A DNA stretch of 64,000 bases, taken from Nocardia sp. XZ_19_385. Its GTDB lineage: Bacteria; Actinomycetota; Actinomycetes; Mycobacteriales; Mycobacteriaceae. The notes under the pieces are model-generated. The model made no database searches, was not told the origin of the DNA, and worked only from the letters and a program-made list of their open reading frames with translations. The translations under genes and the position numbers were made by a program. Of this stretch, positions 44,753 through 54,154 are shown piece by piece; position 1 is the first letter of the stretch, and each line of letters begins with the position of its first letter. Location: contig NZ_JACVEE010000002.1 of the NCBI RefSeq assembly GCF_015355755.1, positions 1,860,001-1,924,000 on the forward strand. Reading direction: 5' to 3'.

Positions 44753-45244
44753 ATGGGAATTCAGAGACCCACGGCTCGGGTGATCCTCGTCGACTCGGAG
44801 GATCGCGTGTTGCTGTTCCGGTTCAATCCACCCGCACCGTTCGATCCCGACCCTGGCTGGCTCACCCCGGGTGGCGGGCTCGATCCTGGGGAAAGCACTG
44901 TGGACGGTGCCGTGCGAGAACTGTTCGAGGAGACCGGATATCGGATCGACGGTGCACAGCTGAGCCCGGTGGTCGCGGTCAGTGCCGGGCAGTGGTCGGC
45001 TGACGACGGCACCGTGTATGACGCGACCGACTCCTATTTCTTCGTTCGCGCCGACACTTTCGAGGTGGACATCTCCGGTCAAGAGGAGGTCGAACGCAAC
45101 GCGCTGTCCGGACACCGCTGGTGGGCGTTGCCAGAGTTGCGCGCTACGTCCGATCACGTTTTCCCGCTCGGCCTGGCCGGGCTGCTGGAACGGCTGCTCG
45201 CCGGTGATATTCCGGACGAGCCGCTGCGCTTGCCCTGGCGGTAG
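44753..45244 (+). CDS. Nudix hydrolase
   Basis: 163 aa from ATG 44753. A complete Nudix box (G-x5-E-x7-REUxEExGU) lies at residues 41-63, ending RELFEETGY. Its glutamates bind the divalent metal that cleaves nucleoside-diphosphate-linked substrates. The substrate cannot be told from sequence. It stands alone after VapBC. Its stop is 6 bp from the stop of the convergent lipoprotein gene. Confidence 0.9.
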   Translation: MGIQRPTARVILVDSEDRVLLFRFNPPAPFDPDPGWLTPGGGLDPGESTVDGAVRELFEETGYRIDGAQLSPVVAVSAGQWSADDGTVYDATDSYFFVRADTFEVDISGQEEVERNALSGHRWWALPELRATSDHVFPLGLAGLLERLLAGDIPDEPLRLPWR

Positions 45245-45250
45245 TCGCGT

Positions 45251-46819
45251 TTACTGCACCGTGATCCGGATGGTCTTGGTTTCGGTTTTGGCGGGCAGGC
45301 GGGTGGTGTCGACGGCGAGGATTTCGCCGGAGTCTTGGACGCCGTTGGGCAGGGTCTTGGCCTTCAAGGTGTACGGCGGCTGGTCGCCTTTCGAGCCTTC
45401 CAGGCCGAAGTCGCTGTCGTTGGCGATGTAGAGAGTCTTTCCGCCGTCGGTGGTGGCGAGGCCTTCGATCTTGTCGTGGGCGAAGAACTTACCGTCGGGG
45501 CTCAGCCGGTCGACCAGGCCGCCCAGGTCGAGACCGAGTTTCTTGGTGACCGGGGTGATTCCGGCCTTCTGCAACGCGGCTACGCCGTCGGTGGTGGGCA
45601 CGGTGCCGACCCAGGTTTCCAGCGGCTTGCCGTCGATCTGCAAGCCCTGGTCCGGATCGTATTGCGCCCCAGCGATTGTGGACTGCGGGCCGATGTCGGT
45701 GGCGCCGGCGATGTCGATGGTCCACAGCTTCTTGTTCGCTTTGGGGGCCTTGCCGCCGTCGCGCTCGTCCACGAGGAAGGTGGTGTTGCTCAGGGCGGTG
45801 ATCTCGGAGACGCCGAGCTTTTCCTTGGGGTTCTCCAGGGGGTACGCGAACTCCTTGACCGCCTTGGTCTTCAGGTCCACGGTGACGATGCGGGTCATCG
45901 GCACCTCACGGGGCGAACTCGATCCGGCAGTCGTCAGGCCGCTCTGGACGATGCCCACTAGGGTGCTGCCGTCCGGTGTGACGGTGAGGCCCTCCATGCC
46001 CTGATTAGGGGTCCGCAGCCGCAGCTCCCTCGGCAATCCTTGGCCCGGCGAGAGTCGCTCCAGCTCGGTGCCCTTGGCGTCGAAATGGACCAGGAACGGG
46101 CCGTATTCGTCGGAGACCCAGAAGGTTCCGTCGGCCAGCGCCACCAGGCCCTCGCTGTCGATGCCGTGATCGGTGGGCGTGAGCACGTTCCCGTTGAGGT
46201 CCTTCATGGTCTCGCCGGTGTCGGCCGACCGATCCACGAGTCCGTTGAACGGCTGCCCGGCCGGATTGCGCAGCAGAATGGTCGACTGCACCACGGCCTT
46301 GTTGCCGACCAGCTTGAACTTGGCGATCTGAGGGGTGAAATCCGGGATGACGGCGAGCTTCTCGTTCTTGGCCTTGCCGTCCACATTCGGCCCGCGATCG
46401 GTCAGCCCGTAGAACTCGTCTTTGGCACCCGGCACCGGCACCAGCGCCGACCCGTACGCGCTGCCCTGCACCGTCACGCCACCGAACTCGCCGAGAGGCT
46501 TGATGTCGGTGGTGTACAGCCGCACGGCATCGGTCGTCGTCACCTCGATGCTGTCCGATCCGGTGTACCCGGCGGCCGGCGTGTAGACCAGCGCGCCGTC
46601 GGTCTGCCGGGTGATGGTGCCGTGCTCCGGATTCGCGATGGCGACCGCCGCGGTTCCGCCGCTCTTGGCCAGCAACTCGTCCAGGCTGATCACCAGGGGC
46701 CTGTCCTTGGCGGCGGTGAAGTCCGCGGCCGGGTCGGACGAACAGCCCGCGGCCAGGGCGGAGGCGCACACGGCGACGGCGACGAACTGCGCGCTTCGGG
46801 TACTACGGCGAATTCTCAC
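45251..46819 (-). CDS. Phytase-like esterase-domain lipoprotein
   Basis: 522 aa from GTG 46819. The signal peptide ends in lipobox LAAGC (Cys26). Residues about 40-95 look like an Ig/cadherin-like repeat (VYTPAAGYTGSDSIEVTTTD). The rest matches the esterase-like/phytase-like beta-propeller family (FYGLTDRGPNVDG, DSEGLVALADGTFWVSDEYGP, NQGMEGLTVTPDGSTL, IEGLATTDGGKTLYIANDSDFG). It would be anchored outside the membrane and act on a phosphorylated or esterified compound (inference). Phosphate or metal regulation cannot be seen. Confidence 0.85.
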   Translation of the reverse strand: MRIRRSTRSAQFVAVAVCASALAAGCSSDPAADFTAAKDRPLVISLDELLAKSGGTAAVAIANPEHGTITRQTDGALVYTPAAGYTGSDSIEVTTTDAVRLYTTDIKPLGEFGGVTVQGSAYGSALVPVPGAKDEFYGLTDRGPNVDGKAKNEKLAVIPDFTPQIAKFKLVGNKAVVQSTILLRNPAGQPFNGLVDRSADTGETMKDLNGNVLTPTDHGIDSEGLVALADGTFWVSDEYGPFLVHFDAKGTELERLSPGQGLPRELRLRTPNQGMEGLTVTPDGSTLVGIVQSGLTTAGSSSPREVPMTRIVTVDLKTKAVKEFAYPLENPKEKLGVSEITALSNTTFLVDERDGGKAPKANKKLWTIDIAGATDIGPQSTIAGAQYDPDQGLQIDGKPLETWVGTVPTTDGVAALQKAGITPVTKKLGLDLGGLVDRLSPDGKFFAHDKIEGLATTDGGKTLYIANDSDFGLEGSKGDQPPYTLKAKTLPNGVQDSGEILAVDTTRLPAKTETKTIRITVQ

Positions 46820-46870
46820 CCACGATGCCTACCGTCCCCGACCGACATCGAGTTGGCCGGTACCTGAACA

Positions 46871-47686
46871 TCAGGGTGTGTCGCCGAGCCCCGCGCGGTC
46901 CAGGAGGTAGGTGATGAGGGGGCGGTAGTGGCTGGGAAGGACGCCGTCGTCGAGGGGGACCGTGACCGCGATTTTGCCTTCGGCTTGCCCTGCGAAGAGG
47001 GCCGGGTCATTGCAGTCGGCGAAGCCCACGGTTTCGATGCCCGCTTCACCGGCCGCCCCAGCCCAACCGTGGTCGGCCATGACCAGGTCGGGCCAGGTGC
47101 CGGTGCCGCGGAGTTCGGTAAGGATGGCTTGCATCGGTTGCGGGTCGTGCGTGTGGCGGTATTCGCCGTCCTTGCTGACCAGGGCGGCGACGCCTGAGGT
47201 GTAGGCGATTTCGCGGTATTTGAGGCCGTCGGTGGAGGAGGCGTAGCTCCAGTTCTCGGCGGGGGTGGGGATCGCGCAGCCGGCGGTGCGGAGTTTGTCG
47301 GCGACGGCGCGGTAGATGCCCATCAAGGTGGCCGGGTGGCCGGTGGCGAACAGAACTGTGGAGCGGCGGCGAGCCGCGTGCGCGAGGCGCTCGGCCATCG
47401 CGTCGAGGGCATCGATGGTGCGGTCGGGGTCGATGGTGTCGACGCCACGCTCGTGCGCAGGGTCGGGGCTGACACCGCAGAGGCGGGCCATAATGGCGAG
47501 GGTTTCCTCGAAGGTCCAGTCGCGCAGGCGGATTCCGAACTGGTAGCCGGGGTCGCGGGCGACCATCAGCCGGAAGTTCGCCAGGTTCGCCTCGCGCGAG
47601 GTGGCTACCTCGCCGGCAATCCTGGTACGAACCAGGTGCTCTCGCAACGTCTCTCGATCAATTCGGGAACCGCTCGCCACCGCCAT
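46871..47686 (-). CDS. Phosphatase-like protein conserved in actinobacteria
   Basis: 271 aa from ATG 47686, with GGAGG five bases upstream. It resembles the actinobacterial proteins annotated as phosphatases (segments LREHLVRTRIAG, DPGYQFGI, DTIDPDRTIDALD, VLFATGHPATLM, MADHGWAGAAGEAG). There is no classical HAD or HD motif, and the catalytic residues are uncertain. It starts 33 bp after the MFS gene on the same strand and may be co-transcribed with it. Confidence 0.65.
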   Translation of the reverse strand: MAVASGSRIDRETLREHLVRTRIAGEVATSREANLANFRLMVARDPGYQFGIRLRDWTFEETLAIMARLCGVSPDPAHERGVDTIDPDRTIDALDAMAERLAHAARRRSTVLFATGHPATLMGIYRAVADKLRTAGCAIPTPAENWSYASSTDGLKYREIAYTSGVAALVSKDGEYRHTHDPQPMQAILTELRGTGTWPDLVMADHGWAGAAGEAGIETVGFADCNDPALFAGQAEGKIAVTVPLDDGVLPSHYRPLITYLLDRAGLGDTP

Positions 47687-47719
47687 ACCTCCACTGTGCC
47701 CCGGGCGACCCCGGGCGCG

Positions 47720-48904
47720 CTAGGACATCGCGTCCTGTTTCACCGCTGTACGGCTGCGCGCCGCGCTGACCATCAGCGACAAGCCCACGCCGAGGCCGAT
47801 GCCCAAGACTGCGGAGGCGGCGAATCCGGCTCGGTATCCGCCCAGGTCGATCGCGACGCCGGCGAGTCCGCTGCCGAGCCCGTTGCCGAGGGTCATGGCC
47901 GCGCCGTGCCAGCCGATCGCCTCGCCGCGCCCGCCCTCGGGCACGATCCGGCTCAATTGGTCGATCGAGGCGACAAGCGTTGGGGCGCAGAGCAATCCCG
48001 CGAAGAAGCCAGTGATCCCGAGGGACACGGCTCCGGTGACGAAGACCATCGGCACAGTGACCGCGCCGAGCGCGATGAGCAGGACATAGGTCGAGATCTG
48101 CCGGTGCAGCGCGCCGTAGGCGAGGCCGCCGACCAGTGAGCCGAAACCCCAGATCGCCAGGGCCACACCGAGCCAGCGCTGCTCGCCGAAGTCGCGCATC
48201 GCGGCGACGAAGGTCAGCTCGCAGGCGGCGAGCATGGTGATCGCCGCGCAGCCGCCGGCGCAGAGCGCGACGAATTCGGTCCGGAACCAGGCGCGCCGGG
48301 GGACAGCGGGCGTGCCGGCCTGCTGATCCGGGGAACGCAGCGGCGGATTCAGCACCCACATCAACACACCGGCCGAAACCAGCGCCATCTCCATGCAGAA
48401 CAGCGCGACGGTGGTCGACATGACCACGGTCATGGCGACGCCGAGCACCGGCCCGATCATGAACGCGGCCTCCACCGACACCGACTCCAAGGCCAGCGCG
48501 GACTGCCGGGTGCGCTCGGTGGTCGCCCCGATCACGGCCTGGCGGACCACGCTGAAGATCGGAATCTCGAACAACCCGGCGAGGGCCGCGAGGCCCAGCA
48601 GCACCCAGTATCCGGCGAACGGCGCGATCGACCAGCACACCGCTCCGACCAGAATGGACGGCAGAATCGTGCGCCGCAGGCCGATCCGATCGAGGAACCG
48701 CCCGCGCCACGGCCCGCTCGCGGCCCGGCACCCGGTGACGACCGCGGTCAGCGCACCGGCTTGGGCGTAGGAGCCGTGCAGTGTCTGCACCACATGCAGG
48801 GCGAGCAGGACGCTGCCGGCGAAGAACGGGATCCGGACGAGCGCCCCAAGGATCAGCACATTTCGCGCTGCCGGATTGGTCAGCACATCCAGATAGGCCC
48901 GCAC
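47720..48904 (-). CDS. MFS transporter
   Basis: 394 aa with about 12 hydrophobic segments. The loop motif GRFLDRIGLRRT (between helices 2 and 3) is the major facilitator signature. The start GTG 48904 is chosen as the only one that keeps the first helix complete. Substrate unknown, with a drug-efflux-type subfamily likely. It is divergent from the EXLDI/MMPL pair across a 216-bp region. Confidence 0.85.
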   Translation of the reverse strand: MRAYLDVLTNPAARNVLILGALVRIPFFAGSVLLALHVVQTLHGSYAQAGALTAVVTGCRAASGPWRGRFLDRIGLRRTILPSILVGAVCWSIAPFAGYWVLLGLAALAGLFEIPIFSVVRQAVIGATTERTRQSALALESVSVEAAFMIGPVLGVAMTVVMSTTVALFCMEMALVSAGVLMWVLNPPLRSPDQQAGTPAVPRRAWFRTEFVALCAGGCAAITMLAACELTFVAAMRDFGEQRWLGVALAIWGFGSLVGGLAYGALHRQISTYVLLIALGAVTVPMVFVTGAVSLGITGFFAGLLCAPTLVASIDQLSRIVPEGGRGEAIGWHGAAMTLGNGLGSGLAGVAIDLGGYRAGFAASAVLGIGLGVGLSLMVSAARSRTAVKQDAMS

Positions 48905-48983
48905 TCTGGAGAGCCTGTCATGGGCGCTGTCCGGCCGCCACCGATTAATCCCATGAATCCGACCGCCCGAGTAGGGCTTGCGT

Positions 48984-48993
48984 TATACGTATA
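48984..48993. promoter_or_regulatory. TATACGTATA palindrome, operator candidate
   Basis: A perfect 10-bp palindrome lies in an AT-rich patch of the 216-bp region between the MFS gene and the EXLDI gene. The surroundings are otherwise GC-rich. It could serve a regulator of either gene. The rest of the gap shows no gene. Confidence 0.4.
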
Positions 48994-49120
48994 CATCTAC
49001 TTATAGTGACGATAGACGAAAACCGCAGATCAAACAGGTACGACGGGCCGAAAGCAAGGGGCACCGGCGCTACTAGACCTATGCAAAATTGCGCATTCGC
49101 TAATGGAAATGAGGGGAATC

Positions 49121-49549
49121 ATGTCCACCGATCCACAGCCCGTCGACGTCACCAAGGCACCCGAGGACCTCGAACAGATCACCTTGAAGGTCGGCCCCGG
49201 CGGCCACCGCGCACAGCGATTCTTCGGTAAGCAGATCGCCGAGGCGTACGAGGCCAGCAGGGCCGGCGTCGCCGTGACTCGCGTCTACCGCAGCCGCAAG
49301 GGCAAGTACGTGGTGCACAAGCGGCAGTCGAACTGGGTCGAGCTGGCCGACGTGCGCAACTGGGAGACGGACTGGAAGGCCTGGGTTTCGCAATCCATCA
49401 ACCCCCTGGGCAACGAACCAGAAACGGGTGACTACACCGTCGAAATCCTCGACACGCTCGAGCAACTCCGCGAGCACGTTCCCGCCCGGACCTACCGCGA
49501 GGTGGCCGATGTCGTGCAGCACCCGAGCACCCAGGACCTCGACGTCTGA
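49121..49549 (+). CDS. EXLDI-type small protein
   Basis: 142 aa from ATG 49121, with GAGGGG upstream. The segment order EQITLKVGPGG..., TRVYRSRKGKYVVHKR, VEILDTLEQLREHVPARTYREV and the final TQDLDV resembles the actinobacterial EXLDI family, named for its C-terminal motif. Here that motif reads QDLDV. Function of the family is unknown. It is 29 bp upstream of the MMPL gene and probably co-transcribed. Confidence 0.65.
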   Translation: MSTDPQPVDVTKAPEDLEQITLKVGPGGHRAQRFFGKQIAEAYEASRAGVAVTRVYRSRKGKYVVHKRQSNWVELADVRNWETDWKAWVSQSINPLGNEPETGDYTVEILDTLEQLREHVPARTYREVADVVQHPSTQDLDV

Positions 49550-49578
49550 CGTCGAGACCTCGAAAGGATCTCTCCCTC

Positions 49579-51780
49579 ATGTTTGCTCGACTCGGGCGTG
49601 TCGTCGTCCATCACCCGTGGAAGGTGATCGGCCTGTGGGTCGTCGCCATCGTCGCGGTCCTGGCCTCGGCGCCGGAATTCGCCTCCACCACCGACCAATC
49701 CTCGTTCCTGCCTTCGCATTACGAATCCATCCAGGCAATGCAGCTGCAGGAGCAGGCATTTCCGCAGAACTCGGCACCGGCCGCGCTGATCGTGGTGGCC
49801 CGCGCGGACGGCGCCCCGCTGTCCGAAGCCGATTCCGCGTCGGTAATGGCCACGGCGACCGAACTCGCCGGTGAACACGTCAAAGGCGTCACCGGCGTGC
49901 AGGCCACACCACCGTCGGAGAACCGCTTGATCCAGGTGATCGCGGTGCAGATGGACAAGGTCACCAATCCCGCGGACAAGACGCAGGGCGAGGCGGTGAA
50001 AGAACTGCGCGAGCAGCTGAAACAGCGGGTGGCGGGCACCGACCTGAAGGCCGGCATCACCGGTATGGCGGCCTCGACTCTGGATCAGACCGAATCCAGT
50101 GAGAAGGGCATGGCCATCATCGGCATCGCCACGATCGTGCTGATCCTGGTGCTGCTGCTGGTGATCTTCCGCAGCCCGGTGATCGCGCTGCTGCCGATCG
50201 TCGTCATCGGTGCGATCTCCGGCACCGTCGGTGGCCTGATCGCCATGGCGGCCAAGGCATTCGACCTGGAGATGGACACCTCGGTGAATGCCATCCTGCT
50301 GGTCGTGCTGTTCGGCGTCGGCACCGACTACATCCTGTTCCTCATGTTCCGGTACCGGGAGCGGCTGCGCGCCGGCGAGGATCCGAAGACCGCCATGGTC
50401 AGCGCCGTCGCCCGGGTCGGTGAGGCGATCACCTCCGCGGCCGGTGCGGTGATCATCGCGTTCATGGCGCTGGTGCTGTCCAGCCTCGGGATGTTCCGGG
50501 CGCTCGGTCCGGCGCTGGCGATCGCCGTCGCGGTGGCGCTGGTAGCGGGGTTGACGCTGGTGCCCGCGGTGGTTTCACTGCTCGGGACGAAGGTGTTCTG
50601 GCCGTCGAAGGCGTGGCGGTCGGAGCCCAAGAGCGCGCGGTTCGCGGCGGTCGGCAAGGCGATGGGGCGGCGGCCCGGCCTGTTCGCGGTCGTGTCCGGC
50701 GGTGTGCTGGTGGCGCTGAGCGTGCTGGCCGTCGGGTTCAACCCGACCTTCGACCTCGGTTCCGGGTCGACCTCGAATGCTTCCGAATCCGTGGTCTACA
50801 ACAAGGAATTGCTCAAGGGCCTGCCCGCCGGTGCGACGCAGCCGTCCGATGTGCTGTTGCGATCGGATGGTCCGCTGACCGGCAAGCAACTGGAGGGCTA
50901 CCGCACCGCGCTGGCCCAGGTGCCCGGCGTCGGGCAGGTCGGTGCGGCCCAGTTGTCGGGCGACAAGACGGTGGCCAATTTCCAGGTGACCCTGGCCGAC
51001 GCGCCGGAATCCGACGCGGCCCTCGATACGGTGCAGGGACCGCTGCGCGATACCGCCCACGAGGCCGCGCCGCCGGGTACGACGGCGCTGGTCGGCGGCA
51101 TCACCTCGGTGTTCGTCGACTTCAAGGCGGCGATGAATCACGATTACAAGATCGTGTTCCCGGTGGCCGCGGTGCTCATCATGCTGGTGCTCGCGTTGCT
51201 GCTGCGCAGCCTGGTGGCGCCCTGGTATCTGATGGTGTCGGTGTTCCTCGGATTCGCCGCCACACTGGGCTCGACAGTGCTTGTGTTCCAGCACATTCAG
51301 GGTGATTCCGGGCTGATCTTCACGCTGCCGGTGATCATGTACCTGTTCGTCGTCGCGCTCGGCACGGACTACAACATCCTGATGGTCGCCCGGTTGCGGG
51401 AGGAAGCGCGGGAAGGGCGCAGTCCGCGGGAAGCCGCGGCGCTGGCCCTGCGGCACACCGGGCCCACGGTGGCGGCCGCCGGGATCATTCTGGCGGGCAC
51501 CTTCGCCTCGATGATGCTGGCGGGCAACAACACACTGTCGCAGATGGGGTTCGCCATCTCCGTCGGTATCGGGATCGCCGCGTTCGTGATGGCGATGTTC
51601 TTCACGCCGGCCGTGACCGCGCTGATCGGGCGGGCGGCGTGGTGGCCGGGGCGCGGTGGTCGTGGCAAGGGCGGCGGCCCGGGCAAGTATGCCGAGACTT
51701 ACTACGACCCGGAACATTCCGGGGTCGGTGATTCTTGGTCCGGCTGGGCCTGGTCGAACACCGGGCAACGGCGCAAGTGA
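49579..51780 (+). CDS. MMPL/RND-family transporter
   Basis: 733 aa with 12 predicted membrane helices in two RND halves, each with a periplasmic domain after helix 1 and helix 7. Proton-relay Asp-Tyr pairs are intact: D250-Y251 (GVGTDYILF) and D597-Y598 (ALGTDYNIL). Family members in mycolic-acid bacteria flip or export lipids such as trehalose monomycolate. This one is shorter than MmpL3 and has a short Gly-rich tail ending SNTGQRRK. The EXLDI neighbour may be its partner or regulator. Confidence 0.93.
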   Translation: MFARLGRVVVHHPWKVIGLWVVAIVAVLASAPEFASTTDQSSFLPSHYESIQAMQLQEQAFPQNSAPAALIVVARADGAPLSEADSASVMATATELAGEHVKGVTGVQATPPSENRLIQVIAVQMDKVTNPADKTQGEAVKELREQLKQRVAGTDLKAGITGMAASTLDQTESSEKGMAIIGIATIVLILVLLLVIFRSPVIALLPIVVIGAISGTVGGLIAMAAKAFDLEMDTSVNAILLVVLFGVGTDYILFLMFRYRERLRAGEDPKTAMVSAVARVGEAITSAAGAVIIAFMALVLSSLGMFRALGPALAIAVAVALVAGLTLVPAVVSLLGTKVFWPSKAWRSEPKSARFAAVGKAMGRRPGLFAVVSGGVLVALSVLAVGFNPTFDLGSGSTSNASESVVYNKELLKGLPAGATQPSDVLLRSDGPLTGKQLEGYRTALAQVPGVGQVGAAQLSGDKTVANFQVTLADAPESDAALDTVQGPLRDTAHEAAPPGTTALVGGITSVFVDFKAAMNHDYKIVFPVAAVLIMLVLALLLRSLVAPWYLMVSVFLGFAATLGSTVLVFQHIQGDSGLIFTLPVIMYLFVVALGTDYNILMVARLREEAREGRSPREAAALALRHTGPTVAAAGIILAGTFASMMLAGNNTLSQMGFAISVGIGIAAFVMAMFFTPAVTALIGRAAWWPGRGGRGKGGGPGKYAETYYDPEHSGVGDSWSGWAWSNTGQRRK

Positions 51781-51790
51781 GATGAAAGAC

Positions 51791-51824
51791 GAAGGTCCGC
51801 TTCCGGATTCGGAGGCGGACCTTC
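51791..51824. terminator. Bidirectional hairpin between convergent genes
   Basis: A 14-bp stem with one wobble (51791-51804 with 51811-51824) and a 6-nt loop lies 10 bp after the MMPL stop and 7 bp before the stop of the opposing gene. T-runs are weak on both sides. Confidence 0.7.
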
Positions 51825-51831
51825 GGCGTGT

Positions 51832-52326
51832 TCAGGGCAGGAGCCGGATCGTGGGTGTTTCCGCGTTGACCGCCATGACGGTTTCGCAATGGGCGCAAGT
51901 CAATTCGTACGGGCGGTCCAGATTCGTCTGGATCGATTCCTTGCCGGACTCGTCCCGGTGCGGGCAGGAATAGCCGAGATGTAAACGGACCCAAGGGGAT
52001 TTAGTCGGCGCGACGGCTTGCAGATCCCGCTTGGTGTCGTCGAACGGCGCCCACCAGAAATCCACGATGGAGCGCAGCACGATGCGATCGTTGCCGTGGG
52101 TGTGGTCGAAGGAGGAGATGCGGGCCGCGCTGAAATGCTGGCCCTGCTCGGTGTCGCCGCTGCAGATCGCGCGCTCGGCGCCATACTTCAAGATCATTGT
52201 GCGCCCGGTTCTTTCGCAGATGAAGCAATCCAGGCTCAACTCGATCAGCCGCTCCCAGTACAGCCTCGACCGATGCTCTCGGTCGATCGGTCCCGTCAGG
52301 GCGGCGGTGATCTCCACGCTGCGCAT
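51832..52326 (-). CDS. Hypothetical protein with paired Cys motifs
   Basis: 164 aa from ATG 52326. A TTG 36 nt earlier is the alternative start. No family is recognised. Cys pairs CFIC near residue 32-35 and CAHC near the C-terminus, with further Cys in between (SYSCPHRDE region), suggest one or two zinc sites. The protein has no signal peptide or membrane helix. It lies convergent with the MMPL gene and downstream of the HTH membrane protein. Confidence 0.7.
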   Translation of the reverse strand: MRSVEITAALTGPIDREHRSRLYWERLIELSLDCFICERTGRTMILKYGAERAICSGDTEQGQHFSAARISSFDHTHGNDRIVLRSIVDFWWAPFDDTKRDLQAVAPTKSPWVRLHLGYSCPHRDESGKESIQTNLDRPYELTCAHCETVMAVNAETPTIRLLP

Positions 52327-52435
52327 CACGCGTCGGATCGTTGCACACGCTGCAAGCAGCAACCTAACTCGTCGCGTGTCCAGCGGTGCGTGTTGACCCG
52401 TCTGCTCCGTTTGCGAGGTCTCGGTGAGTTGGTGG

Positions 52436-53989
52436 TCAGGCCACGGCGTAGGGATTGCGGAGCTTGCGGGCGGCGTCCAGGATTCGGGAGACGGCGGCTG
52501 AGGAGATGCCGACTTCGTTGCCGATGCCGGAAGGGGTCAAGGACTGGTCGGCGAGGGTCAATATTTCCGCGACCTGCTCGACCGGCAGCTTCGACACGCG
52601 GCGCTCGATGATGGCGCGCGCGACCGCCCAGACTCCGTCTACCTCGTCGGGTTCGACGATGGGGGCAGTGTCGAGGGTTTCCTCGACGGCATCGCGGGCT
52701 GCGGCGATGGCGTCGAGAGTGATTCTGGGGTGACGGGGTTCAGGTCCCGGGTCCGCGTCGAGGGTGAGTTGTTCGACCACGGGTTCGGTGCGCGCGGGCC
52801 GGGGCTGGGGTGCGGCGACGGGCTCCGGCTGGGTTTCAGTGGGTCGCGGGGCCGAGGGGCTGGTCGCGGGGCTCGAGGCGTTGGCGTGGGAGCTGACTCG
52901 GGTTTCGGTGGCCGCGTGCCCGTTGGTTCCGTTCCCGCCGTTGGCCGCGGGGTACTCGTGACCGTTGTGCTGGTGACCATTGTGCTGGTGACCGTTGTAC
53001 TCATAGCCGTTGCGCTCGTGACCGTTGTGCCGAACCTTGGGCACCGAACGAGATTCTGGAAACTCTTGCACCGCATGCCCATTGAGACGATGCAGCGGAA
53101 TCTCGCTGCCATTGCGGGCATTTCCGTTGAGGTGCAACCACGGCTCGTAACTGTGGCCGTTCGTCTTCGACTGGGGCACAGCGCTGTTGGGCGGCTCCCG
53201 GCGCAGGTCGCGGGCGTTGTCGTCCACGATTTCCACGCTGTCGATGAGCTGCGCGTACCGCGCGGAAACCCAGGCGTGCAACCAGATCACGACACCGACC
53301 ATCACCGGCGCGATCGAGTATTCCGCGGCCTTGCCCCAGTGTCCGGCGGCGAGATGCGGCCCCGCGTTGAGCCCGATCGTGGTGCCCAGCAACGCTATTT
53401 CGAAGAATACGATCTTGCCCCGGGGCAGCTCGCGACCCCATCGCGCCGCGGTCGTCGCCACCACCATGATGGTGATGATCGGAATCGAGATCATCGCCTC
53501 GATGCCGTAGCTGAGCCAGTACAGCGGATCCGACATGTCCCCGCTGGGCACCAGATTGTGCTGGACGTTCACCCCGGCCCAGACCATGCCGAGCACCACG
53601 ACCGCGATCAGCGCCCGCGAAGACCATTCCGCCCGCCGATACAACTGCGCCAGCCGCGCATCCTGATTGGCGACCCGGCGGCGCGCCGCGAGGGCCCGCC
53701 GATGCCATCGCGCGTCGGCTTCCTCGACCCGCTTGATCGCCGCCGAGGTCCGCCGATCCCGCTTTTCCGTGGCGATCTCGTCCTGCACGGCCCGTCGCCG
53801 CTGCCCCCGCCGCTGCGCGCGAATCCATTCCGCGAGATCGCGTTCGGCCGCGATCTCCTCCTCGGAAAGCACCTCGACCAGCGCCGCGTCGTGCTGCAAC
53901 GGCAGCTTGCCGCGCGCCGTCGCGACCCGCTCCGCCAACGCGGCAATTTCAGAACTGCCGGCTCCGCCGTTCGACTGTTCGTCGAGCAT
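52436..53989 (-). CDS. Membrane protein (DUF2637-like) with variable repeat and C-terminal HTH
   Basis: 517 aa. ATG 53989 is chosen for the GAAGG site upstream. Layout: a charged N-terminal coiled-coil-like region (residues 1-120, Arg/Glu-rich), four membrane helices (about 125-255, SSRALIAVVVLGMVWAGVNVQ onward) resembling DUF2637 proteins known from conjugative elements, a low-complexity linker (about 280-430) with repeated NGH units and Pro-rich runs, and a C-terminal helix-turn-helix (TPSGIGNEVGISSAAVSRILDAAR). A membrane-anchored DNA-binding protein is plausible. No conjugation genes are nearby, so a plasmid origin is not supported. Confidence 0.75.
   Translation of the reverse strand: MLDEQSNGGAGSSEIAALAERVATARGKLPLQHDAALVEVLSEEEIAAERDLAEWIRAQRRGQRRRAVQDEIATEKRDRRTSAAIKRVEEADARWHRRALAARRRVANQDARLAQLYRRAEWSSRALIAVVVLGMVWAGVNVQHNLVPSGDMSDPLYWLSYGIEAMISIPIITIMVVATTAARWGRELPRGKIVFFEIALLGTTIGLNAGPHLAAGHWGKAAEYSIAPVMVGVVIWLHAWVSARYAQLIDSVEIVDDNARDLRREPPNSAVPQSKTNGHSYEPWLHLNGNARNGSEIPLHRLNGHAVQEFPESRSVPKVRHNGHERNGYEYNGHQHNGHQHNGHEYPAANGGNGTNGHAATETRVSSHANASSPATSPSAPRPTETQPEPVAAPQPRPARTEPVVEQLTLDADPGPEPRHPRITLDAIAAARDAVEETLDTAPIVEPDEVDGVWAVARAIIERRVSKLPVEQVAEILTLADQSLTPSGIGNEVGISSAAVSRILDAARKLRNPYAVA
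52958..53034. repeat. 15-bp in-frame tandem repeat (NGHxx units)
   Basis: Units on the + strand (GTGACCRTTGTRCTS-like) recur with a 15-bp period at 52958, 52973, 52988, 53003 (degenerate) and 53018. They encode five-residue NGH-containing repeats in the minus-strand membrane protein. Copy number could change by slippage without breaking the frame. Confidence 0.75.
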
Positions 53990-54154
53990 CGCGAACCTTC
54001 CCTGAACCAGGTAACGTGCCCACCGGACCGGTGGCGACAAGTTTGCTCGAACATACGTTTGATCGCAGCGAGCGTAAACCGGCTCCCCTCGAACGTCAAC
54101 GCCAACGCCCGGCCGACTCCCGTTTTCGCTGGTGGAGAAGGCCTTTCGCGCGGC

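Noticed and set aside
49006..49230. Small plus-strand ORF overlapping the EXLDI gene
   Set aside because: It overlaps a better-supported frame with a strong ribosome-binding site and has arginine-rich, random-looking composition.
52436..54040. Integrated conjugative element suggested by the DUF2637-like protein
   Set aside because: No integrase, relaxase, replication gene, attachment repeats or tRNA are seen nearby.
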